Positions 12,943 through 22,807 of a stretch of 64,000 bases of DNA are shown here, one piece after another. Source of the DNA: Triatoma infestans (Eukaryota; Arthropoda; Insecta; Hemiptera; Reduviidae); the NCBI GenBank assembly GCA_011037195.1, contig JAAEAF010007697.1, positions 180,741 to 244,740 on the forward strand, in the 5' to 3' direction. Both the position numbers and the translations under genes were made by a program. Position 1 is the first letter of the stretch, and every line of letters begins with the position of its first letter. A model generated the notes under the pieces. The model was not told where the DNA came from and ran no database searches. It was given only the letters and a program-made list of their open reading frames with translations.

Positions 12943-13255
12943 TATAATGGATGTGTTAGGTGGAGAGAATTTAGGTCAGGTTGATGATATAAGAAGAAGA
13001 CTTGGTTGACACTGGTTAACTAATATATTAATTAAGTGACACAGACTGCCTGGACTTTACAATAGAGAAATATTTTAAGGTAGAGTGATATGAAAATGAC
13101 ACGTAGTAATTGGATGTATTGAACTGAATTCAATTGTGTTTTTATGGACTATCCGTCGCTATATTTATACAGCTTCTCCCACTCCAGTCCAAGAGAGTGG
13201 TTGAGCTTCTCTTTGCTCTCTTTGGTTGCTTAGCTTCTCTTTGGTTGCTGTTACA
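12943..13255 (-). mobile_element. LTR, second unit of a tandem LTR dimer
   Basis: A near-identical 313-bp LTR, separated from the first by only three bases (12940-12942). TATAAATA is at 13162-13169 on the minus strand. The pair shares a single outer CTTG duplication, so they entered, or were reduced, as one unit with no internal region. Confidence 0.8.
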
Positions 13256-13309
13256 CTTGTAACAAATTTATTTGAATTGGAAGTAATACTTTATAGGAAA
13301 GCTTAGCAC

Positions 13310-13668
13310 TTTAATTTTCTCCCCAGACCGCCTCAAAAAATCAATTTTTTTCAGGAAAATATTGCAAATAAAAGTGATAGGTATTTTGGCGGAAAACTAT
13401 ATTAAAAAAAAAAAAAAAAGATTCAGTCGTATTTCCGTTGATGGATATTTTGTCAGAAACTTTCGTGTCAGATGGATGGATGATAGTGCCCAGACAGAAC
13501 TTTGAACTTGCTGCGATATTTTTCATTTTTGAAATATTTTGTTCACACACACACATTCCCTAAAAATATTTTTTTTCGTACTCAGGTGAGCTCAACATTT
13601 ATTTTCGGTGAAAAATGCCAATTTTGAAAATCTAACACGATCACAATACTTACTAGGGAAAGTAAAAT
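13310..13668 (-). repeat. RA repeat, decayed minus-strand 5' part
   Basis: Contains the complement of the AAAGTTC...TATCACCATGG region, a CA tract at 13543-13553 and the end 'caatacttactagggaaagtaa'. The internal modules are largely lost. Confidence 0.6.
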
Positions 13669-15430
13669 CCAAGTAAAATTGTTGATAAATGTATGAGACG
13701 TGCGTAATGTTTTGCTTACCATGAATGGACAATCTAGTTGATAAAAAACAATTTCAACAAAAAGAAATATATATATATCACCTAAATAAGAAATAATACA
13801 AAAAGTTTAATAATGAGCACATAAACAATTGTATCAAATAAACTTTCTTTTTGAGAAAACAATTTTTCACAATCAACCATAACAGTAAGGAATTACGTTA
13901 CAGACAGACACAAGCAATGGTATTCTATTTGTGAGCCACATCTGTTGATGACAGGCTAAGTATCAGTGTCAGTGTTTAGGACAGTTAAGGTAAAAGACAT
14001 CCTTCTTCTCCGGGGGCTAAGTATTTAATAGAAAGTTGGGCTAGGAGATTTGGGCAGCTCCATTTCCCATCCACCCACCATCTGCCCAGTAAGAAAAATA
14101 TGGTATGGAACATCACAGACTTTATCTTACTGAAATTTACATGGTAAAATGACAAATATAAATGACAAAAATATTCTTCAACCTTATAATTCTTACTATA
14201 TGTTTAGTTGTCTTAATGTTCAAACTGTTGAGAGAATCAAAACTTTAAAAACTTTTTTGAAGAAAATCCGTGAAAATAAAATCATTAAATGAACTTCTTT
14301 TTTTTAAATAAATTGAGATTTATTTTCTCAATAAAAGTGATAGTTATCGGTATTTCTAGTTAGTAAACCAAATTCTAATTTTCAACATAACCTTACCTCT
14401 AAAACAAAAAAACAAAACGTCAAGTTAACCACAAATAATTACATACAAGTAATAATAAGAAACCTATAAAGTGTGTTTGTGTTTATTATTCAAGACAACC
14501 CTTAATATTGAAGTAAAAAAATATAAATAACCACTTTTGAACATTAAACAAAAAAAAGCATTATTTTAATACCGCTTCTTTAAAGAAAGAGGAAAAAATT
14601 AATTCTTTGATCCTAATGGGAATGCATGGTTGAGATAAAGGAAAGCGGGGAAATTATTTCCAAGAAGATGCTCCTAAAAGGACTTAATAAGTCTCAATAG
14701 TGGAACCATAATAATAATCTTTAAAGTACTTCTTTCTTTGATAGATTGTCCATGCATAAATTAGGTACTACTTATCTTTTCTGCAAAATTAACTATATTA
14801 TTTAAAAAAAAAAAAAAAAAAAAACAAAGAATACTAATGATGTAAATTTATTGCATCATAATACCGTTATTTTTTGACCGCTTTATTTTCCAGTGAAAGT
14901 TAAAATAAATTGGAAGTCAAGCCATGGGTAAAGTGATAAATGAGCTTAATAATTTAGTATTAAAACTGGGTATGAAAGTTAAAAATTCAAGGAAGTTAGA
15001 AAATTTCTTGATAATGGCTGTTAACTTTTAATTAAATTTAACAAGAAACTAAATCAGACATATTAACACTATTTGTCATAATTTTTTAGTAAATTATTAC
15101 TATTTGTATTTTTTTTTTTGTTTTAGACAAAATGCCTGGAGGGACGTAGCAAAAAAAAACTTTATCGGTGATTACATATTTATTAATCAGTGTCACTAAT
15201 TTTTTGATCAATTATAAAAGATGTATTGTTTATGATATTTGCTCATAGTGATGTAGTCAATGAAATAAATTTTTTTTCTACACCAACATTTCATGAAATA
15301 CATACACTTTTCAGGACTCAGAAATTATTAATCCTATTTATATGTATATATGAAATTCACATATCACTATGAATGCACAAATAGTATTTTTCAATCTAAT
15401 GTACATGATTTTTTTACTGGGTGTTCAAGA
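13669..15430. other. unassigned AT-rich sequence
   Basis: No supported gene. Poly-A tracts lie at 14803-14824. A slightly GC-richer stretch at 13970-14100 has no recognised identity. Confidence 0.5.
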
Positions 15431-15477
15431 GTATATATCAGAGGCATTTTCCGTAATAGCCTGCTTCATTTTGTGGT

Positions 15478-15515
15478 CATCGACCGGTTTCGGGCATTCG
15501 CCCATCGTCAGGATG
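15478..15515 (-). ncRNA. hammerhead-ribozyme-like motif, intact core
   Basis: On the minus strand it reads CATC (stem I), CTGACGA, an unpaired T, GGGC-GAAT-GCCC (stem II), GAAACCGGTC and GATG (stem I). Conserved hammerhead positions C3 U4 G5 A6 N7 G8 A9 and G12 A13 A14 are all present. Stem III is the minimal palindrome ACCGGT, followed by C17 as the predicted cleavage position. CATC and GATG pair perfectly. Short palindromic stem III hammerheads that act as dimers are known from Penelope-like retroelements, and this one sits 3' of a Penelope ORF remnant. The unpaired base after A9 is the one departure from the textbook fold. Confidence 0.75.
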
Positions 15516-16602
15516 TTTTTGTTGAACAGTGTAATAATATAGATTGCACAGAGCAAATACAGTTGATACATTGGATATTAAAGGTCTTTGTTTGACATAA
15601 CTAGGTTAAGAGGGGTGTTGCTACGTGAATGGGAAAACACATGTTCGGTCGTTTAGTGACGTTGTTCCCTTTTTAAATGGAAACATCAATGAGTGGGGTT
15701 GTATAACTTAAATATGTTTTTGAAGAGATTTTTCTTTTACAATTATTTTATCCATACCATATTTTTGTTTTTATTTATTAATTCATAATGGAGCAAAATA
15801 ACGCAATCTTATTAATAACGCATCTTGCTAATTTATATTAATAACGTAATATATTGACAACGTAACGAACAACTGACGTAATACATTAATAACACATCTT
15901 ATTATTTCTATCTATTAATTCATAACAGAGCAAAATAACGCAAAAGGTCAGCTGTAGACTACCATGGAATAGTTACTGGTAAGAAATGATAGAACCCGAG
16001 CTGAATGACCGTAGGATGGTACAGATATATGTATGTACATATGTTATGACTATGTTGAGCAAATAATTTATATAAGCAAGTTTTTTTTTTAATTATGCAT
16101 TCCACTCAACATTTCACCTTTCACACACATTCACACATACCATCCAGGTACGCACGTACACTTCCTTTTTACAGGCTTAAACCTAACGAGCTCAAAAACA
16201 GACATTTATAGACATATAACTGAAAAAATTTTTATACAAGTATGTTTTCTAACCTTAATGCAACGTACAATGCACATGAACATTCCATTCTCTTGACCTG
16301 CATGCATCATTCACATATGTACAAACTTAAAGACTGTTTTGTTTCGTATGTACAGACTTACAAATTAGCAGATTTAAAACTAAAATCTGTTTGGTTTTTT
16401 TACTATTTAAGAATTATTTGGTCCATGTATACTATTTGTACTGTTAATTGCGTTTTCTATTGCTATTGAAGAGTATTTTGAATAATGGTTCACTGGCAAA
16501 TTTTGTCTGTTCGTTTATTAAGTCTTATGTCTTGTGTTTATATATTTCGAGTTGTTCCTATGTCAAGTCGTCGTCCTTTGTGGCCTGGATGTATTAGTTT
16601 CA

Positions 16603-17040
16603 TCATGGTGGTGACGTCATCGGGTTTGTGTTTGTGTTTAGGTGATTGGCATAATTTGATTCAAGTTTATTGTACTTGTATGATCTGATGTGTTCGGTAA
16701 ATCGTTCCCTCATTTTTCTGCCTGTCTGCCCGACGTAAATGTTGCTACAGTCCGGGCATTTCAACTCGTAAACCCCACTGCTGTCATACATGTCAGTGAA
16801 CTTAATACGAGCGTGGATTTTGTTGTCTAATTTATTGTTTGTTCTGAAAGATGTCTTAATGCCCAGTTTTTTGAAAAAATTTGTGAGTTTGTACGTGTGG
16901 CTTCCGATATATGTGAATGTGGCAAATTTAGCTGCTGTTTCTTTGTCTGTCCTATATTGGTGGTATGGTTCGTTTTTGAGGAGTTTATTAACGATACTCG
17001 CATTGTACCTATTGTTATCAGCTATGGTGTAGTATATTAT
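16603..17040 (-). pseudogene. Penelope-like GIY-YIG endonuclease fragment
   Basis: The minus-strand reading frame, open from about 17040 to 16603, ends with the C-terminal endonuclease region of Penelope-like retroelements. Visible signatures are YELKCPDCSNIYVGQTGR (Cys pair followed by a YVGQTGR GIY-YIG-type core) and then RERFTEHI. Upstream in the same frame are FTYIGSHTYKLTNFFKK and related residues typical of the linker before the endonuclease. The frame stops at 16603-16605. Residues resembling the usual C-terminus (HPGHKGRRLD) continue in another frame just beyond, implying a frameshift. The reverse-transcriptase domain is absent, so this is a truncated, non-functional remnant. The GIY-YIG nuclease in intact elements nicks target DNA for reverse transcription. 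Confidence 0.8.
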
Positions 17041-17094
17041 TAAGAGTATATATATATGTATATATTGAACATGTGAATGGCCGCCATGCTGGAT

Positions 17095-17370
17095 AACAGC
17101 TGTTATTTTATCCGTGTAGCATGCTTATTTATTTTGCTCCTGAGCAGTTTCGGATTTTCATCCATCGTCAGAGTAAATCTATCCATTTCGTGCAGAGTGT
17201 TCACTTTACACGCAATGTTTTCGTTTCACTCGTCACTTGTGGTTCGCCACACTTGTGAAAAACCGTTTGAAGTGAATTCTCTGCAAAAAATGGGTAGATT
17301 TACTCTGACGATGGATGAAAATCCAAAACCGGTCAGGAACAAATAAATATACATGCTAGACGGATAAAAT
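17095..17370. repeat. inverted pair of Penelope-like terminal tips
   Basis: Two arms of about 130 bp (17095-17226 and 17245-17370) are reverse complements with scattered differences, separated by a few dozen bases. Each arm carries a hammerhead-like motif: minus strand at 17138-17177 (CTGACGA, GGAT-GAAA-ATCC, GAAAC, degraded stem III) and plus strand at 17299-17339 (CTGACGA, GGAT-GAAA-ATCC, AAAAC with G12 changed to A, intact ACCGGTC). The short ORFs at 17077-17465 are products of this palindrome. Confidence 0.75.
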
Positions 17371-17378
17371 ACAAAATG

Positions 17379-17398
17379 ATATATATATATATATATAT
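17379..17398. repeat. (AT)n microsatellite
   Basis: A 20-bp alternating AT run. Confidence 0.95.
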
Positions 17399-17764
17399 TG
17401 GCATAGAAAAAATTTGATTTCATAGAATATACCTCACAAAGTGAAGATCTAAAGTAATATATCAAGAAAAATTGGTAAAAAAAAAATCATCAAACCCATA
17501 CTAAAAGTTGTTGTGGTTGTGGAAATATCTCGGATGCATCCTAAAAAAATTAAATTTTAAGGTTTTTTTTTTTTTTTTTTTTTTTTTATCAAGAATGTAA
17601 ATGTTTACGAATTTTTGTGTCTGAATCTTCAAATGAAATATCTAGAAATTTTCAGAAGATATGTTTGATACGAGCAACAGTGGTTTTTCGTTTATCTGTC
17701 CGAAGCACAAAAAGAACTCATCGAAATCCGTGAATAAATTAGCGTATGTAGATTTAATAGGTCA
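17399..17764. other. unassigned, with long poly-T
   Basis: A T run of about 25 bp or more lies at 17562-17587. No gene was found. Confidence 0.5.
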
Positions 17765-18235
17765 TTAAATCTACATATGCTGGTTAAGAATACCAAAAAC
17801 ATAGCGCTAGACTCAGCATGCTTACTTATTGACTCCCCATTACAATTTGTCTACTTGGCAGGATTGTGTGCTGTTCATGAACTGTTAAGAGTAAAGTTTA
17901 TTAGAAGAGTCCTGGGAACTAAAACATATACTATTCTAAATGAACTTACTAATCACAAATTTAACTCTAGTTTACATAGATAATAGTGTTTAGAAATTCA
18001 TCCTGAATTGAGAATTTCTCTTTCTGTTTTTAAGGATACATAACATTAATTAAAGTCATGCTCCATTTTTACAGATGGCTATCCATCCAAGTACAGATCA
18101 GCTTGTATATAACGAAATGATATTCGTCTTTATCACTGTTTTACTGTCCTGAATTCGAAAAATAATTTTAAAGAATCTGATCCTTGCGATTTTTGTTTAA
18201 AAAGACAATTCTCTAGATATTAATAATTTTTTTTT
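17765..18235 (+). pseudogene. possible LINE 3' remnant
   Basis: An open frame at 17777-17983 contains CAVHELLRVKFIRRVLG and is followed by decayed sequence. The composition resembles the tails of the LINE ORFs at 48.0 and 54.4 kb, but no diagnostic motif is visible. It is a weak assignment, and it could be unrelated sequence. Confidence 0.3.
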
Positions 18236-18240
18236 TTTAC

Positions 18241-19533
18241 TTTTTACTTTCTCTTACTCCTAGTAAGAGAAAGCATTGTAACCGTGTCAAATTTTCGATA
18301 TCGAGTTTTCACCGGAAATATCGGTTTTGAGGTCCCCTGAGTCCAAAACAGTGGTTTCTAGCAAATGGTGTGTGTGTGTGTGTGTTATGTATGTGAACTG
18401 CATAGCTCAAAAACGAAAAACCGTAGAAAGTTTAAACTTGATATTCCGTTTAGGTATCTCCATGGGATCTGACAGTACGTTATCTGTCAAAATTCTTCAA
18501 CCGGAAGTACCACTTTACTAGTTAGATTTTTTACTTTTTTGCGATTTTCTCAAAAATGGCTCCAACGATTATCTTTAAACTTCGAATATCAACAACGCAT
18601 ACAAGAGCTACAACTTTTATTTGAAACATTTCTCCGAGAAAATGCATTTAAGGGCACTTTTGGGGGAGGGGAGGTGTTAGGTTTCCATCTAAAGTGCTAG
18701 TTCAGTTTATTAGACAATTCTGTCATCTAAATAATGTTAATGAGAATTAAATATGTTGTTGAAATTCCGAATTTGAAAAAAAACGGATAACCGGAAGTGC
18801 GTTTACTTTAACTACCACTTTACTAAATGATTATTCACTTTTTCCGCAATTTTGTCAAGAAATGCTCCGACGCTTGTCTGTGACAATTCGTATATCTTAA
18901 ACTGCAAAATCTACAACTTTTATCTAAACATTTCGTCTGGACAATGCATTAGGGCACTTGGGGGGGGAGGTTGGTTTCCATCTAAAGTGCTAGTTCAGGT
19001 TTATTAGACAATTCGTCATCTAAATAATGTTAATGGACTTAAATATGTTGTTGAAATTCCGGGAATTTGAAAAAATCGGATAACCGGAAGTGCGTTTACT
19101 TTACCACTTTACTAAATGATTTATTCACTTTTTCGCAATTTTCTCAAAAATGGCTCCGACGATTTTCTTGAAAATTCGTATATAAACTAAACATGCAAAG
19201 ATCTACAACTTTTATTCTAAACATTTCTCTGGGAAAATTCATTTAAGGGCACTTTTAGGGGAGGGGTGGGGTTACGTTTTTCTCTAAAGTGGTATCACAG
19301 TTGATTATACAATTTTATCATCCAAACATATTAGTTAGAAATAAATAGATGGCCAAAATTCCGAGTTTTAAGAAATTTATTAGACCGGAAGTGCGCTTTT
19401 ACTAAACAGTTTTTTCAATTTTCGACGAATTTCGTTAAATTTGGTACACAAACTATAAAATTAGTCAATTATAATTTTGAGAACTGGAGTAAGAGAAAGT
19501 TGTATGAGAGTTGTGTTTCAAACCAGATTTTTT
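18241..19533 (+). repeat. RA repeat, longest copy (4 modules)
   Basis: Reference copy. ACTTTCTCTTACTCC at 18246-18260 pairs with GGAGTAAGAGAAAGT at 19486-19500 as terminal inverted repeats. The 5' hairpin CTCTTACTCCTAGTAAGAG follows directly. After a TG tract, the module boxes CCGGAAGT recur near 18500, 18790, 19084 and 19384, a period of 290-300 bp. Each module has a 'TCAAAAATGGCTCCGACGAT'-like block and a run like GGGGAGGGGTGGGG. The frame at 18327-18521 is fortuitous. No transposase was seen, so the family is non-autonomous. Confidence 0.9.
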
Positions 19534-19827
19534 ATTTTAAATTTATGTATTTAATAACTGTTAATAAAAGATTGCACTTTTATCTGTAACATTTATTTTT
19601 CTAGATATCTATTTTCATGGATGATTTAAGGATCTTAAGTTTTTCTCGTAAATGCCAATTCAATAAAATTTTGCTTGCTGACAGATTTCCTCATGGAGCA
19701 CTGTAGAACTGAATTAAAGTACTAAGATAATGCCATGAGTCATAACATTACAAGTGTGAAAAAAAAAATGACGGGCGACATTCTTTTACACCAGTTCTCG
19801 TAAACTATGTATTCATTTAAACTCGAT
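19534..19827. other. unassigned AT-rich sequence
   Basis: Nothing recognised between two RA pieces. Confidence 0.5.
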
Positions 19828-19992
19828 ATCGAACATTTGACATAATTGCAATACTTCCACTTCCTAAGAGTAAGAGAAAGTAAAAATATAAAATATTAAA
19901 AACAATTAGCCAATTGGAATAGAGATAACAGCAATTATCTGATAATTGTAGTGAGAGAAATTCGTGTGAGTGTTTCACACCAGATTTTTTTT
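19828..19992. repeat. two RA terminal fragments
   Basis: Positions 19828-19886 are an RA 5' end on the minus strand. Positions 19946-19992 are an RA 3' end on the plus strand with the hairpin GTGTGAGTGTTTCACAC and CCAGATTTT. Together they look like the remains of a larger copy or two abutting copies. Confidence 0.7.
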
Positions 19993-20689
19993 TACTTTCA
20001 AAATATCTAGCATATAATATAGATACTATGAGATAAGGATATTTGAAAGGAAGTTCTTGTAAAAAAAAAAACTATAAAGAAAAGTCTATAGAAAGACAAG
20101 ATCCTCGTGTTAAAAGCCACAATAAGTTAATATACGAGTAGATGTCAAGCTTGGTTGAGTCTGAAGGGAATAATATTGGGAAAGGGAAGAAAATGTCATC
20201 TGGCTAGGTGGAAGAAATAAAAAGAAACTCTGCAAGAAAAGAAAAAAAGAACTATAACAAAAAGGTTCAATCAGTTATATAGGGTGAATCGATCTTGTGA
20301 TTAGAACGTGTCCAAAATACTTCACCCAATAAAGATAAACTTTACTGAATTTTATTCCATAACAATAACTTTACCACAGTATGCAAGGCATGGATTTATA
20401 TGGGACCAAAAATAAAGTAAAAACTCTTTTATTTTCCTCAGTATTTCAAAATAAATGTTGAAACTGTTTTTTGCTGTCAGCTCTGAGACATCGAGAATCA
20501 TTTTATTTTTTTTGTTTACTTTCTCAGAAATATTCTTTACATTGTAAGAAGTAATGCAATCATAAAAAATGTTTGCAGCAAATGGTCTCTCGCTGTGGTG
20601 TTCTTTATATGAAGAGAATATATTTTTTTTTCAGGATTTCCTCAATACTGAAGATCTCCTCAAACAAAACTTAGTTTTGAAAGTTTTGA
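19993..20689. other. unassigned AT-rich sequence
   Basis: No supported gene or repeat. Confidence 0.5.
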
Positions 20690-20945
20690 AATGGTCGGGG
20701 AGCTGGCCCGACGCATTAATCCCCAACCTGGAGTTCCTATCAGTTGGATACGTTGTTTTCACTACGACTGCGAACCTTGACCACCCATTCAGAAAGGGTA
20801 CAGGAGAAGGAGACAAAGGAAAGCGGATCAAGGACGTTAGGTAAAAATAACTCTTCACCCAAGAACTGTGGGTAAGAGAACAGTTTCTTAGTCGCCTCTT
20901 ACGACAGGCAGAGAGAGATACCATGGGCACATTCTACTCCGGGCT
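20690..20945. other. GC-richer island, probably repeat-derived
   Basis: This patch is GC-richer than its surroundings. It contains CTTAGTCGCCTCTTACGACA, a phrase I associate with dispersed repeats in invertebrate genomes. Frames on both strands (91 and 99 codons) overlap it, but neither has a recognised domain. It may be the 5' region of a retroelement. Confidence 0.35.
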
Positions 20946-21240
20946 CATAAGGAGAAGTCTAATGAAAGTGTAAGATGTTCTCCGGAGAAGTATAAAATCA
21001 TGTGGCGTATGCCGACTGGTATCCACGGAGCAGCTAATCTACTCCCCCTACGGGGAACAGAACAGAATATCCAAAAGAGAAAAAATCACAGGAAGCTTAC
21101 CGCATTGGATACGAAAGTTTCTATCAAAAAACGCATTAACCAGAAATGCGACTTTTAACGAATAGATTATTTCAGTTTTTCGCGATTTTTTTTCCGAATT
21201 TTGCAAAGATATACAAATATCTGGTATTTTATTCGTCATA

Positions 21241-21400
21241 AGCATGCATATTGATTTTGTTCCTAACTAGTTTCAGAATTTCATCCATCGTCAGAACAAT
21301 CCACCAAGTTCGTGTAGAGAGTTCACTTCAACGTAATGTTTCTGTTACACTCACATTTGTCGGTTGTATATATGAGGAGAGATTATAAGGTTATGTTACT
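21241..21400 (-). mobile_element. Penelope-like terminal tip
   Basis: Similar along its length to the arm at 17095-17226. On the minus strand the core CTGACGA is followed by TGGATGAAATTCTGAAAC, so the stem II 3' side is mutated and GAAA is retained (21261-21300). Confidence 0.65.
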
Positions 21401-21570
21401 ATGTAAGTGCATGATTTATGACAAAGTGGAATTATTTTCAATTTTAAACAATACACAAATATCTATCACTTTTAATATTCTTCCAGTAAAATTGATTTTT
21501 GAAGGGCTATTTTAGAGCTTTCCTCTCAGTTTTTATTATATTATAGTACTTTACTTCAGTCAATTTTACT

Positions 21571-22305
21571 CATCATCATCATCATTACTGGCGCTACAGC
21601 CCACTAATGAGCCTTGGCCTCCTCGATGCTCTTCCGCCAGTCATCCCGATTCATTGCGGCAGCCTTCCAATTCCTGATGCCAAGCATGCTTCTGGCATCC
21701 TCTCTCACACCATCAGCCCATCGCAGCCTTGGGCGTCCAACTCTTCTTACGCGATCCAGCCTTTCCTCCATAACTTTTTTAGGAATTTCGGAACTGTCCA
21801 TCCTAACAACGTGCCCTGCCCATCGCAACCTGCCCAGCTTAATAATCTTCATTACATCTGGCTCCTGGTACAGTTGCATCACCTCCCGATTTGTCCGCCG
21901 TCGCCAGACTGTATCTTCTTTTAGTGGACCAAATATCCTACGAAGGATTTTCCGCTCGAAGGCTAACAGCGCTTTCTCGTCGGATTTGGTGAAGACCCAC
22001 GTCTCGGATCCGTATGTGAGGACAGGACGAAGAAGAGTTTTGTATAGGAGTACTTTTGTGCCCCTCGATACCAGTTTGCTTTTGATGTGGCGATTAAGCC
22101 CAAAATAGCACCTATTTGCCAGCATCAATCTCCTTTTGATTTCTAGGGTCACTTCGTTATCCCTAGTGACAAGGAACCCTAAATAGATGAAAAGTCTACC
22201 CTATTTATGACAAAGCCAGTACCGAATGCATGTAGCTTGTCATGGCAGCTGTTATTACAGCTGGTGTGGTTCCTCTTTTGTAATATTCCTTTGCCGGTCC
22301 ATCTG
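21571..22305 (-). mobile_element. 5'-truncated RTE-like LINE with 13-bp duplication
   Basis: A 735-bp minus-strand LINE fragment flanked by AGTCAATTTTACT at 21558-21570 and 22306-22318. Its minus-strand 3' end is an ATG-repeat tail (CAT repeats at 21571-21585 on the plus strand), as seen in RTE-type elements. Severe 5' truncation leaves only the end of the reverse transcriptase ORF. Confidence 0.85.
21604..22190 (-). pseudogene. LINE endonuclease-reverse transcriptase, C-terminal part
   Basis: The open frame runs at least 182 codons and extends upstream without an obvious start codon, so it is a 5'-truncated fragment and not a gene with its own start. Recognisable C-terminal segments are VLLYKTLLRPVLTYGSETW, ILRRIFGP and RLRWAGHVVRM, then GRPRLRWADGV. 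These are the conserved tail blocks of invertebrate LINE ORF2 proteins. The catalytic reverse transcriptase motifs and endonuclease are missing. Overlapping plus-strand frames (21607-22108) are shadows. Confidence 0.85.
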
Positions 22306-22443
22306 AGTCAATTTTACTACCAATATAATATTATGTTACATTAAAAGCACTGCTTGAATTACAAAATTGAGGAAAATTGATTAACCAGAAATTGCGATTT
22401 TACAGTTTAAGTTATTGTGTTTTTTGAAATTTTCTAGAAATGA

Positions 22444-22807
22444 AGTAATGGATGTGAACAGGAAAGAGAATTAGAGAGAATGAATTTAGGTATGAGATTA
22501 GAAATAAACTAGATGATATGCTCAACACTGTATAATAAATAGAACACATAAACAGTAGTTAGGCAGGCTAGAGGTTAGGTACCGAGAGAATAATAAAGAG
22601 ACAGACTGAGTGCTGAGAAGGTAGTAGAAGGTTGCTGACTGGTTGTAAACTGGTCGTAAACTGTCCTGAACTGTAATGCTGTCTTCTATTTAGATGAATC
22701 GAACTCTCTCTCTCCAGTCTAGCCAAGGTGAGGAGTTTTATTCATTTAATGTCTGCTTCTTCGCTCTTCGGATCCTATGAATCTTTAATGATTCGGATCC
22801 CATTAGA
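22444..22807 (-). mobile_element. solo LTR with AATGA duplication
   Basis: A 364-bp minus-strand LTR related to the 55.6 kb copy, with GGATCC-containing 5' end blocks and the 'acactgtataat' segment. AATGA flanks it at 22439-22443 and 22808-22812. It lies inside an older RA copy. Confidence 0.75.

Larger units (their letters stand above)
15440..17040 (-). mobile_element. Penelope-like element, 3' portion
   Basis: A minus-strand Penelope-like fragment. It comprises an endonuclease ORF remnant (17040 down to about 16600), roughly 1 kb of 3' sequence and a terminal block at 15440-15560 holding a hammerhead-like motif. The terminal block and ORF-end sequence (near 16440-16510) recur at 62.33-62.70 kb, where about 700 bp corresponding to 15720-16430 is missing. 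Positions 15772-15945 carry two imperfect copies of a unit containing GAGCAAAATAACGCAA. Confidence 0.75.

Noticed and set aside
18241..19533. RA modules as a CRISPR array or a satellite
   Set aside because: Units are about 295 bp without distinct spacers, the DNA is eukaryotic, and the arrays sit inside discrete elements with defined ends.
21607..22108. Two plus-strand frames of 105 and 164 codons
   Set aside because: They overlap the recognisable minus-strand LINE ORF and have no domain of their own.
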